Both the position numbers and the translations under genes were made by a program. Under the pieces are notes generated by a model. The model did no database searches. It saw nothing but the letters and a program-made list of their open reading frames with translations, and had not been told where the DNA came from. Shown piece after piece: positions 8,656-15,494 of a stretch of DNA of 64,000 nt; the first letter of the stretch is position 1; each line of letters opens with the position of its first letter. This DNA comes from CAMBDS01 sp964355675 (GTDB taxonomy: Bacteria > Electryoneota > AABM5-125-24 > Hatepunaeales > Hatepunaeaceae), in NCBI GenBank assembly GCA_964355675.1, contig CAYHEC010000005.1:84005-148004 (forward strand), in the 5' to 3' direction.

Positions 8656-8880
8656 AACATTAACATCACCGAAGCAGTAATGTGCTACTCCCAAAAGTCC
8701 TCCACAAGCTTCTGGATCAGACGCGTAAAATTCGCCGATAATCCTCGGCGGATCATACGCCCACCCCGCCCCCGCCGTCAGCATCAGCATTAGCATTGCA
8801 AAGTGACAGACAAGAATGTCTATCCCGACGAGGTGACAGGCGGGGACGCCTGTCGTGCTGACTTTTATCTTTCGCTTCAT
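8656..8880 (-). pseudogene. 5' stub of an exported-protein gene, cut by the IS3 end
   Basis: A minus-strand frame begins ATG-AAG-CGA-AAG (MKRKIK), carries a 21-codon palindromic insertion, and resumes with AMLMLMLTAGAGWAYDPPR, a signal peptide resembling the MKKLMLMLMLAAAVG signal of the gene at 522. It runs on as IIGEFYASDPEACGGLLGV and HYCFGDVNV, then meets the IS3 terminal repeat, whose TGA supplies the stop. I read it as the first part of a secreted-protein gene separated from its remainder by the insertion. The downstream half is not recognisable beyond the other IS end at 2213. Confidence 0.5.
8800..8862. repeat. in-frame palindromic insertion inside a signal-peptide coding region
   Basis: This 63-base block contains two palindromes, GACAGGCG-GGGA-CGCCTGTC (8835-8854) and AGACAAG-AATGTCT further in. 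It separates the basic start (MKRKIK) from the hydrophobic core (AMLMLMLTAG) of the stub gene. Its length is a multiple of three and it carries no stop in that frame, so the gene reads through it. Confidence 0.5.
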
Positions 8881-8974
8881 CTGCCTCTTCCTTTGTTTCG
8901 ATTCTTCACTCCCTTATCAAGTTACGAAAGCCTTAATCCAAAGTCAACCCGTCCACTCATCACGCCCCTCAATC

Positions 8975-9163
8975 AAGCTTAACACACACCTCTCATACCG
9001 ACTTTCCAGTCTGTCCGAGAATACAGGAGAGAGTCCAGGCGGACGCCCTCGTCCGCAGACTATTTGTGCTTGGACTCAGGGCGGACGAGGGCGTCCGCCT
9101 GGCCAATTTCCTGTATTTTCTCAATTCTCGGACAGACTCTTTCGCCGGTATGAGAGCAAGCTT
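8975..9163. repeat. large nested inverted repeat (copy 1 of core family)
   Basis: An imperfect inverted repeat about 190 bases long. Outer arms: AAGCTT and CTCATACCG on the left, CGGTATGAG and AAGCTT on the right. Next pair inward: CTGTCCGAGAATACAGGA against TCCTGTATT and TTCTCGGACAG. The core is CCAGGCGGACGCCCTCGTCC (left, about 9034-9054) against GCGGACGAGGGCGTCCGCC (9081-9099). The same core recurs at 60986-61057 inside different outer arms. No convincing gene lies here, although an open frame runs across it. Confidence 0.75.
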
Positions 9164-9211
9164 ATTGCGTTGATTTCTCAATTTGATATTAGATACTGCG
9201 CTAAAATGCAA

Positions 9212-9253
9212 AAAACAATCAGCCCGCCCAGAATTGGACGGACTAATTGTTTT
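9212..9253 (-). terminator. hairpin terminator, AAAACAAT...ATTGTTTT
   Basis: AAAACAATCAG...CT-ATTGTTTT forms an A/T-flanked stem with a GC-rich centre (CCCGCCC opposite GGACGG). On the minus strand it ends in six T and would terminate transcripts from the YHS gene at 9512-10069 and the tiny ORF at 9326-9370. It could also work on the plus strand. Confidence 0.6.
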
Positions 9254-9266
9254 CTATCGGGTGAGG

Positions 9267-9297
9267 AGGGCGGCTACCGGGCGAGAGTAACCGCCCT
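9267..9297. repeat. GC-rich hairpin AGGGCGG...CCGCCCT
   Basis: Seven-base arms AGGGCGG and CCGCCCT enclose a 17-base loop, between the tiny ORF (9326-9370) and the terminator at 9212-9253. It lacks a T-run. It is probably part of the 3' untranslated region or one more of the local palindromes. Confidence 0.4.
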
Positions 9298-9325
9298 GCC
9301 TTAGACGTTCAGGACTTGTGTGCCT

Positions 9326-9370
9326 TTATCCTCCGAGTGAAAGCACGGCCCCGAACGAGATTTGTGTCAT
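9326..9370 (-). CDS. possible 14-aa peptide with a strong ribosome site
   Basis: On the minus strand GGAGG stands five bases before ATG (AACTGGAGGTTTTAATG), opening a frame MTQISFGAVLSLGG then TAA. A second GGAGG falls at its end (CTCGGAGGATAAAGG). It is followed by a GC-rich hairpin and a terminator, as if it were its own small transcript or the tail of the YHS transcript. No family is recognised. The basis is only the unusually good ribosome site and the context. Confidence 0.3.
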   Translation of the reverse strand: MTQISFGAVLSLGG

Positions 9371-9511
9371 TAAAACCTCCAGTTAGACCGTTACCTTTCT
9401 CCCTCCTATAACCTTTAACGCGAATTACCTTTCGACTGTTCCTGTAAATGATACGAACTATTTTCCGCAATGATGGTGTCGATGGTCACACTGAAAAAAA
9501 ATATTTTGCGC

Positions 9512-10069
9512 TTACCCTGCCTTTTTCTGGGTCAGCTTCTTCAATTTAGAATTGATTCCGTATTTGGCAGGGTCTTTTCCGAAGATCTTCGCGGTTGAAT
9601 CTGCTGAGAAGTAGTATCTCTTCGACATGTAGTCATTGAAGGGTGTGCCCTTTTTCAATTCAACTTTCGCGTTGTTAACCGGATCGACAACGGTGACCTT
9701 CTGCCCGTTCACTGACACCACTCTCGTTGGCATTACAAACCCGGCAAGATACTTCGGTGAATCCTTGTCGAACTTAGTCCTGCAAGCATCGGCGTCGAAA
9801 CAATATTGTTTCCCAGCCACATCCGAATTTGGAGTGGTCTCACCCACCAATCCATATTTACCACAAACCGGGTCGAGGAAGAACGCTCCCTCCTGGTTGC
9901 GGTAAAAGACGTTCCCGTATTTGGGCCAAGTTGTAGCCGGTTTTGCAACTGTTGCTGGTTTATCGACAGCCTTAGCTTCTTTGACGGTTAACTTTGCTTC
10001 TGATGCAGTCGATGAAGTTGCGACAGCGAATACTATTACCAAAGCGGAAAATTTGAGCTGATGTTTCAT
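9512..10069 (-). CDS. secreted YHS-domain protein, 185 aa
   Basis: A signal peptide (MKHQLKFSALVIVFAVATSSTASEA) precedes two YHS/TRASH-type units. The first (about residues 66-110) keeps cysteines: DPVCGK, QYCFDADACRTKF and a closing SPKYL. The second (about 127-172) has the same fold signature, VVDPVNNAKV...KRYYFSADSTAKIFGKDPAKY, but without cysteine, so metal binding there is doubtful. YHS domains are linked to copper or other soft-metal binding; the natural ligand here is not known. The neighbouring gene at 10318 encodes a relative with both units intact. A basic tail (KLKKLTQKKAG) ends the protein. Confidence 0.8.
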   Translation of the reverse strand: MKHQLKFSALVIVFAVATSSTASEAKLTVKEAKAVDKPATVAKPATTWPKYGNVFYRNQEGAFFLDPVCGKYGLVGETTPNSDVAGKQYCFDADACRTKFDKDSPKYLAGFVMPTRVVSVNGQKVTVVDPVNNAKVELKKGTPFNDYMSKRYYFSADSTAKIFGKDPAKYGINSKLKKLTQKKAG

Positions 10070-10201
10070 TTCATTCTTGAAAAAGAGGTTCTTGTTCTAT
10101 AGAGACTTATTGCGGTTTTATCAATCGCAGTAGGTTATACGTATCGATAATCCATTTAAGTTCCAAAAATATTTGCTGTCTTTACACAAAACGGCAACCA
10201 G

Positions 10202-10248
10202 AAAAAAAACAACGGATTCAACTTTAAGTAATTGACTCCGTTGTTTTT
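10202..10248 (-). terminator. hairpin terminator after the second YHS gene
   Basis: AAAACAACGGA (10206-10216) pairs with TCCGTTGTTTT (10237-10247). On the minus strand the stem is followed by eight T, so it terminates the YHS gene at 10318-10890 before the next YHS gene (9512-10069). The two are therefore likely separate transcripts. Confidence 0.8.
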
Positions 10249-10317
10249 ATCATATAAGAAAGTACGCTATCAACGCTGGAGAGTTGACTGCACGCACCCC
10301 TGAATCATAAACGAGCA

Positions 10318-10890
10318 TCAGTGGCCTTCATGGCCTTTGTGCTCTTTATCGCCTTTCATCTCAATTTTGTCTTTTGAATCCATTTTGGCTTTTGATTCTG
10401 CTTTTGTCATCGCGGCGACATATTTATCTGGATTCTTGGCAAAGGAAACCGGGCATTTATTGCAACAAAAGAAGTAATCATGGCCCTTATAGACCTGATG
10501 AGGAGTTTTATCGGTGACGGCTATTCTTTCGCTTGAGACCGCACAATTGGCCATCATCTTGCCTCCCGACATAGCAGTGACGCCTGCCGGAAGCACTAAT
10601 TTATCGATTGCTTTTGCAGGATCGGCTGAAAATGCCTTGCCACAGCCGGCGTTGCAAAAATAGTAATGCTTGCCATCCGCATCGGCGGTGGGTGTCTTGG
10701 CATCGACTGTGACGGTCATCCCACAGATCGGGTCAATAGCATGTTTCCCATTCGCGTCGGTGAAAAAGACGTTGCCATCTACCGGAATCGAGATCGATTC
10801 GGTCGATTTTGTATCTGACTTATCGGCCGCCAGCAATGGCATCGAAATCGCCAGAACGACAGAGAGTGCAACAAAGGATATTTTCGACAT
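10318..10890 (-). CDS. secreted YHS-domain protein with His/Lys-rich tail, 190 aa
   Basis: I start it at the ATG at 10890, which leads directly into a signal peptide (MSKISFVALSVVLAISMPLLAA). A longer in-frame TTG start would bury it. Two TRASH/YHS units follow. Unit one: DPICGMTVTVD...HYYFCNAGCGKAF; unit two: MMANCAVSSERIAV...HDYFFCCNKCPVSF, both with the cysteine pattern expected for metal binding. The C-terminus is rich in Lys, Met and His (EMKGDKEHKGHEGH), also consistent with metal binding. The opening GNVFFTDANGKHAIDPICG closely parallels GNVFYRNQEGAFFLDPVCG of the downstream protein, so the two are paralogues. Confidence 0.85.
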   Translation of the reverse strand: MSKISFVALSVVLAISMPLLAADKSDTKSTESISIPVDGNVFFTDANGKHAIDPICGMTVTVDAKTPTADADGKHYYFCNAGCGKAFSADPAKAIDKLVLPAGVTAMSGGKMMANCAVSSERIAVTDKTPHQVYKGHDYFFCCNKCPVSFAKNPDKYVAAMTKAESKAKMDSKDKIEMKGDKEHKGHEGH

Positions 10891-11199
10891 CAGTATTTTA
10901 GTTCCTTCTATTGTTTGATTGAGCTTGCCCAATAGGGCATCGATAATTTCGAAAGATGATACGACTCATTTACTCAAATCAGTTGGTAAGAGCCGCTCAT
11001 TATTTTGAAAATGAAACTATGGTTGGTGGGAGAATGTTCCTTGAATTGAATCGAAGAGAGATAAGGCAATTATTTGCCGCTGGGGGAACTGGCGAATTCA
11101 TTCGCTGAACCCTTGATGCAGTGTAAATTTCTGATTTGGGCGATTAAAACCGCCCGTACAGAGGGCTTTTAGGACTTGTCCAATGAACTCAATATTTCA
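10891..11199. other. intergenic region with degenerate palindromes
   Basis: About 300 bases between tpiA and the YHS gene. It holds GGGCG-ATTAAAAC-CGCCC (11138-11155) and a nearby degenerate GCGAATTCATTCGC (about 11092-11105), both reminiscent of the palindromes at 16857-16926. No gene or clear promoter was found. Confidence 0.4.
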
Positions 11200-11961
11200 T
11201 TACTTCCTTCGCGCCGCTTCGATAATCGCTTTAAATTTCGTCAGTACTAATGAAGCTCCCCCGACGAGCGCCCCATCTACGTTTGGGCAAGCCATCAACT
11301 GATGAGCGTTTGCTTCGTTAACACTCCCTCCATATTGAATAACTGTGTTGAGGGCGACATCGGAACCTTTGAGCAGACTGATTTTGCTCCTGATAAAAGC
11401 ATGAGCTTCCTCTGCTTGATCGGGGGTCGCCGTGCGTCCAGTTCCAATCGCCCAGACAGGTTCATACGCGATCACAACACTCTTGCTTCCAGTCATAGGC
11501 AGGTCAAGCAAACAATTTTGCAACTGGCGCTCGAGTACGGTGAAAGTCTGACCAGTTTCACGTTCTTCAAGCGACTCTCCGATGCAGACTATTGGGCGGA
11601 TGCCTGCTTCGACCGCTCGGCGCGCACGTTTGTTGACGGTTTCGTCGGTCTCGCCGAAATATTGTCTTCGTTCAGAGTGCCCGATGATTGCCCATTTGAT
11701 GCCTAAGGCGAGAAGCATTTCTGCAGAGACTTCACCAGTATAAGCCCCTGATTTATCCCAGTGAATGTTCTGTGCGCCTACTTCGACATTCGTGTTCATC
11801 AAAGAATTTTGCACCAAAAAGAGATGTGTTGCGGGTGGACAAACAACCACACAGGGTGAGTCCATTCCTTCAAGTGCAACGGCAATTGATCTGGCAAGCT
11901 CGACGCCTTCCCATGGAATCGTGTTCATTTTCCAGTTGCCAGCAACGATGATATCCCTCAT
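11200..11961 (-). CDS. tpiA: triosephosphate isomerase
   Basis: Catalyses interconversion of dihydroxyacetone phosphate and glyceraldehyde 3-phosphate in the cytoplasm. The 253-aa length is normal for the family. Catalytic residues are visible: Lys11 in NWKMN, His95 in IIGHSERR, Glu167 in AYEPVWAIGTG, and the phosphate-binding loops QYGGSVN and GALVGGASL. The start ATG overlaps the pgk stop by four bases (ATGA), indicating translational coupling. The pgk-tpiA order is common in bacteria. Confidence 0.98.
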   Translation of the reverse strand: MRDIIVAGNWKMNTIPWEGVELARSIAVALEGMDSPCVVVCPPATHLFLVQNSLMNTNVEVGAQNIHWDKSGAYTGEVSAEMLLALGIKWAIIGHSERRQYFGETDETVNKRARRAVEAGIRPIVCIGESLEERETGQTFTVLERQLQNCLLDLPMTGSKSVVIAYEPVWAIGTGRTATPDQAEEAHAFIRSKISLLKGSDVALNTVIQYGGSVNEANAHQLMACPNVDGALVGGASLVLTKFKAIIEAARRK

Positions 11962-13160
11962 GATGCACTCTCGCGATCTGTTAGTGCCTCAACTCCGGGA
12001 AGAATTTTCCCTTCCAGGAACTCAAGCGAAGCTCCACCGCCGGTAGAGACATGACTCATTCTATCAGCGAGATTGAATTTCTCCAAAGCCGCAACCGAAT
12101 CGCCGCCGCCGACGATAGTGGTACCGCCGGCTTCGGTAAGATCTGCCAGCGCCTCCGCAACGGCGTGAGTTCCTTCTGAAAAAGCGTCTATCTCGAACAT
12201 GCCAACCGGCCCGTTCCAGATCACGGTTTTGGCGCTCTTAATAATTATCTTGAACTGTTCGATAGCTAATGGACCGATGTCGAATCCTTTCCAAGCATCC
12301 TCAATGTCGTCTGACTGCACTATCCAAGTACCATTCTCGGCGTCTTGATCGGTAGCAACAATGGAATCGTCAGGGAGAACGATTTTGCCGCCGCCTGTTT
12401 TACAGATGTCGAATGCGATGTCCAATTTGTCATCTTCACAAAGAGAACTACCGATGCGTCCCCCAGCCGCTTTGATGAATGTGTATGCCATCGCGCCGCC
12501 GATGATTAGCTTATCGACCTTGGTTAACAAATTTTTCAGAACGTCTATTTTGGACGAGATTTTTGCACCTCCGATAATCGCAACAAAAGGATGTTCCGGG
12601 TTAGCAAGAGCTTTTCCAAGGTAGGCAAGTTCTTTTTCCATCAGCAACCCAGCGGCAGCCTTTCCCGGAAAAAAACCTGCAATGGCATGAGTCGAGGCAT
12701 GAGCACGGTGAGCCGATCCGAAAGCGTCGTTGATATATAGATCACCAAGTTTGGCAAGAGCTGATGCAAAAGTGGCGTCATCGGCTTCCTCGTCAGGGCA
12801 GAAACGAACGTTTTCGAGCAAAAGGATTTCACCGGACTTCAAGGCATGCGCGGCGGCAGTCACCTCCACGCCGATACAATCAGGTACGAATTTCACAGGC
12901 GCTGAAATCAATTGGGCGAGTCGGTCAGCAACCGGCTTCAAGGAATACTTCATATCGCGCTTTGCCTTGGGCCGACCAAGATGACTCATTAATACAGCTG
13001 AACCGCCTTTTTTGAGAATAAGATTCAGGGTCGGAAGCGTGGCAATGATGCGAGTATCGTCAGTTACTTGACCAGCCTCGCTCAGCGGTACATTAAAATC
13101 GACACGGACAAGGGCGCGTTTCCCTTTAATGTCGAGATCGTTGATAGATAATTTGTTCAT
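11958..13160 (-). CDS. pgk: phosphoglycerate kinase
   Basis: Glycolytic kinase transferring phosphate from 1,3-bisphosphoglycerate to ADP. The 400-aa length is typical. Signatures: VRVDFNVPL near the N-terminus, SHLGRPK, the hinge and nucleotide region IIGGAKISSKIDVL, WNGPVGMFE and the glycine-rich end GGGDSVAALEKF followed by HVSTGGGASLEFLEG. It sits 64 bases downstream of the multihaem cytochrome gene on the same strand and is coupled to tpiA. Confidence 0.98.
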   Translation of the reverse strand: MNKLSINDLDIKGKRALVRVDFNVPLSEAGQVTDDTRIIATLPTLNLILKKGGSAVLMSHLGRPKAKRDMKYSLKPVADRLAQLISAPVKFVPDCIGVEVTAAAHALKSGEILLLENVRFCPDEEADDATFASALAKLGDLYINDAFGSAHRAHASTHAIAGFFPGKAAAGLLMEKELAYLGKALANPEHPFVAIIGGAKISSKIDVLKNLLTKVDKLIIGGAMAYTFIKAAGGRIGSSLCEDDKLDIAFDICKTGGGKIVLPDDSIVATDQDAENGTWIVQSDDIEDAWKGFDIGPLAIEQFKIIIKSAKTVIWNGPVGMFEIDAFSEGTHAVAEALADLTEAGGTTIVGGGDSVAALEKFNLADRMSHVSTGGGASLEFLEGKILPGVEALTDRESAS

Positions 13161-13224
13161 GGTTTCGTACCAAACTATTTGTTTGTTTAGTTGCAGTCAT
13201 ATGGTGTCACGTGACAGCAGTAGG

Positions 13225-14910
13225 CTATTTTCCGATATTCCCGGAATGACAATCGATGCATGCCATCAGTACCGGTCTATATCTGGTGAATTTCTTTCCG
13301 TTTGCATCAATTTCCTCATGGTGACATTTGTTGCAGGCTACTTTTGCATGCGCTCCATCGAGTTTATACCGAGCGTCGTTGTGATTGAAGCGAAGCCACT
13401 TCCAACTTGCAGGGGTATGGCAACGACTGCATTCCCCGACAACATTATCTACGAAAAACTGTCCCTGATGCTCATCCTTGTGGCAACCGAGGCAATTTAA
13501 GGCGAGTCCGGTCAATTTTAAAACCTTACCACTACCTGCAGGTGGCTCGACATTATGACAGGCATCGCACGCTGTGGTTTTGTGCCTTCCATCAAGAGGA
13601 AATTTCGATTTGGAATGGTCGAATTTGACATCCTTCCATGAATCAGGAGTATGACAAGCTTCGCACCCCTTGTCAACCATCCATTTATCGGCTTCTTTTT
13701 TGTGAATATCTTCGTGGCAAACCTTGCAGGCGACGTCAGGATAAGTAAATTTTGCGATTTTTGCTCCGTCGCGCTCCTCCGGTTTATGGCACAATGCGCA
13801 TGGTGTGGCAAGATGGCCGCCGGTCAACGGATAGCGGCTCTTCTGATGCTCCTCCAATCCGTAAATTGCTGGTATCCAACCCTCAACGACATGGCAGGTC
13901 TTGCACTCAGGTCCTTCGGGTCGATTGGCGAATTGTCCCTTGTGATAGTCCTTATGGCAGTCCATGCAGACCGTGAACCGAAGTTTATCGGTCGTTTTAC
14001 CGGAAACATGACACTTGGCGCAGGTAAGCGTCTTATGTTTGCCAAGCAGAGGATAAGCAGTTTTGGAGTGATCGAAGTTTTTTGATTTCACTTCTGACCA
14101 GGCATTGGTAACATGACATGATGCGCAATCGGGTCCGAATTTATTTTTATGAACGTCCTGATGACAAAGTGCGCAAGATGAAAATTCAACCGGTTTGTAA
14201 CGAGCGAAGGTTCCGGCTTTTTCTTTCTTTGTGATTATACCCGGATGGGGAGGCTCCCCTGTCTCAGTTTTATGACATTTTAAGCACTCAACTTTAGTAT
14301 GCTTCCCCGTCAGGGGGTATCTCGAATTTTCATGCTTGAACGCAGAGGCAGGTTTCCATGAATCCATATTATGGCATTTAGTGCAATTCTGATCGAGGGC
14401 GCCGCGGTGCTCATCTTCGTGGCAGGTTTTACAATTTGTCTCCAACCCAAGAAACGTCCGCACCGAATTGACGTTTTTATCCGACCTTGTCGCCTCCTCG
14501 TTAAACGGCGCTTTATGGCAGGCGTTGCACTCTTGCCTGGTATGAGCTCCCTCCAGCTTGTAACCAGTCTTTGAGTGATCGAAATCTTTCGGGTTGTTGT
14601 GCCAGCGAATTAATTCGAAATCTTCGCCATGATGATCGGTGTGGCATTTGACACAAGCCGTGCCGGTTACTTCAAGATTTGAGTGGTAGCCTTTGTTCGA
14701 ATCGATTCGGGACTTCAGCGCTTTATGGCACTCAAGGCATTTCGATGCCAGAACCGATTTGCCAAGCTCATGACACTTCGTACAGTTTGCCATACCTTCG
14801 ATTTCGGAATGGAACCGCGAAAGTTTGCCGGGTGAGATTTGAGCGGAGGCCAAATTAGACATTAAGAGGATCATTAATCCAAAGGAAAAATTGAAAGCTG
14901 TTTTTATCAT
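13225..14910 (-). CDS. 20-haem c-type cytochrome, exported, 561 aa
   Basis: After a signal peptide (MIKTAFNFSFGLMILLMSNLASAQ) I count 20 CXXCH haem-attachment motifs, from CTKCH to CIDCH. Many are spaced in a repeating module: a motif followed by DxH (as CKTCHEDEH, CMDCHKDYH, CLGCHKDEH), a lone CXXCH, then FDHSK-YPL-GKH-CxxCH. The His before CXXCH and in xxHxx segments can supply distal ligands, as in cytochrome c3/c7-like chains. A protein of this type would carry electrons through the periplasm or to the surface. It is last of four adjacent genes (cytochrome b, flavoprotein, TPR, this gene), overlapping the TPR gene by four bases (ATGA). Haem attachment would need a cytochrome c maturation system; a CcsA-type gene lies at 36172. 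Confidence 0.92.
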   Translation of the reverse strand: MIKTAFNFSFGLMILLMSNLASAQISPGKLSRFHSEIEGMANCTKCHELGKSVLASKCLECHKALKSRIDSNKGYHSNLEVTGTACVKCHTDHHGEDFELIRWHNNPKDFDHSKTGYKLEGAHTRQECNACHKAPFNEEATRSDKNVNSVRTFLGLETNCKTCHEDEHRGALDQNCTKCHNMDSWKPASAFKHENSRYPLTGKHTKVECLKCHKTETGEPPHPGIITKKEKAGTFARYKPVEFSSCALCHQDVHKNKFGPDCASCHVTNAWSEVKSKNFDHSKTAYPLLGKHKTLTCAKCHVSGKTTDKLRFTVCMDCHKDYHKGQFANRPEGPECKTCHVVEGWIPAIYGLEEHQKSRYPLTGGHLATPCALCHKPEERDGAKIAKFTYPDVACKVCHEDIHKKEADKWMVDKGCEACHTPDSWKDVKFDHSKSKFPLDGRHKTTACDACHNVEPPAGSGKVLKLTGLALNCLGCHKDEHQGQFFVDNVVGECSRCHTPASWKWLRFNHNDARYKLDGAHAKVACNKCHHEEIDANGKKFTRYRPVLMACIDCHSGNIGK

Positions 14911-15494
14911 TTGTTTCCAATACTTTGAAGGCCTTTTGCCGCCATTTTCCCTTCCTCGCTTTCAGGGGCTATATTGACCAATCTTTCCCACATCGCTTTT
15001 GCTTTGGCAAAATTCCCATCATTTGCCGCAATGGCTCCGACATTGTAAAGAACTGCGGGATGGTCACCATGCTGATTTTCAAGCGCGGCAATCTCAATAC
15101 GGGCAGAATCTCTCATCCCTGCGTTGAAGTATTCTTTAGCAAGGTCGAGCCTCGCCTCCCATGCAGTTGCGGTTGTATCGAGATTGAGATAGATATGATA
15201 ATATCGTATTGATTCACCATGATTTTTGCGTTCAGAATATAATAGTGCAAGCTGGATAGCAATAGGTGAATGATTAGGATGAGCCCGAAACATTGCCTCG
15301 TAGTGTGCTATTTCATCGACGCTGTCGGCCGGGGTCAGGAGGGTACTCGTCATTGGGGTTGTACCCGAGGTAGTTGAGTCAGTTGGAACGTGCGCAGGCT
15401 GACTTCGATACCAAAGGACTCCCGCTACGATTACGATTATAACTCCCGCGAGAACTAATCCATCTCTTAATGAATATGATTCTGAACCCGCCAC
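14907..15494 (-). CDS. membrane-anchored TPR protein, 195 aa
   Basis: One N-terminal membrane helix (about residues 12-28, LVLAGVIIVIVAGVLWY) is followed by a Ser/Thr-rich linker and about three tetratricopeptide repeats (AIQLALLYSERKNHGESIRYY, ARLDLAKEYFNAGMRDSARI, LYNVGAIAANDGNFAKAKAM). This resembles NrfG/CcmI-type TPR proteins that assist c-type cytochrome assembly. Its place between a flavoprotein and a 20-haem cytochrome suggests a role in building or docking that cytochrome (inference). The start is GTG in TAGTG, sharing one base with the preceding stop; the end overlaps the cytochrome start by ATGA. Confidence 0.8.
   Translation of the reverse strand: MAGSESYSLRDGLVLAGVIIVIVAGVLWYRSQPAHVPTDSTTSGTTPMTSTLLTPADSVDEIAHYEAMFRAHPNHSPIAIQLALLYSERKNHGESIRYYHIYLNLDTTATAWEARLDLAKEYFNAGMRDSARIEIAALENQHGDHPAVLYNVGAIAANDGNFAKAKAMWERLVNIAPESEEGKMAAKGLQSIGNK

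Noticed and set aside
8365..8793. A plus-strand open frame opposite the IS3 fragment
   Set aside because: It is the antisense of the OrfA and stub gene; the minus strand reads recognisable transposase sequence.
8855..9304. A 149-aa plus-strand open frame across the inverted repeat
   Set aside because: It runs through the palindromic core, has no recognised domain and no ribosome site; the stretch is explained by the repeat, stub gene and terminator on the other strand.
13651..14085. Open frames opposite the 20-haem cytochrome
   Set aside because: Shadow frames without recognised domains; the minus strand has 20 haem motifs.
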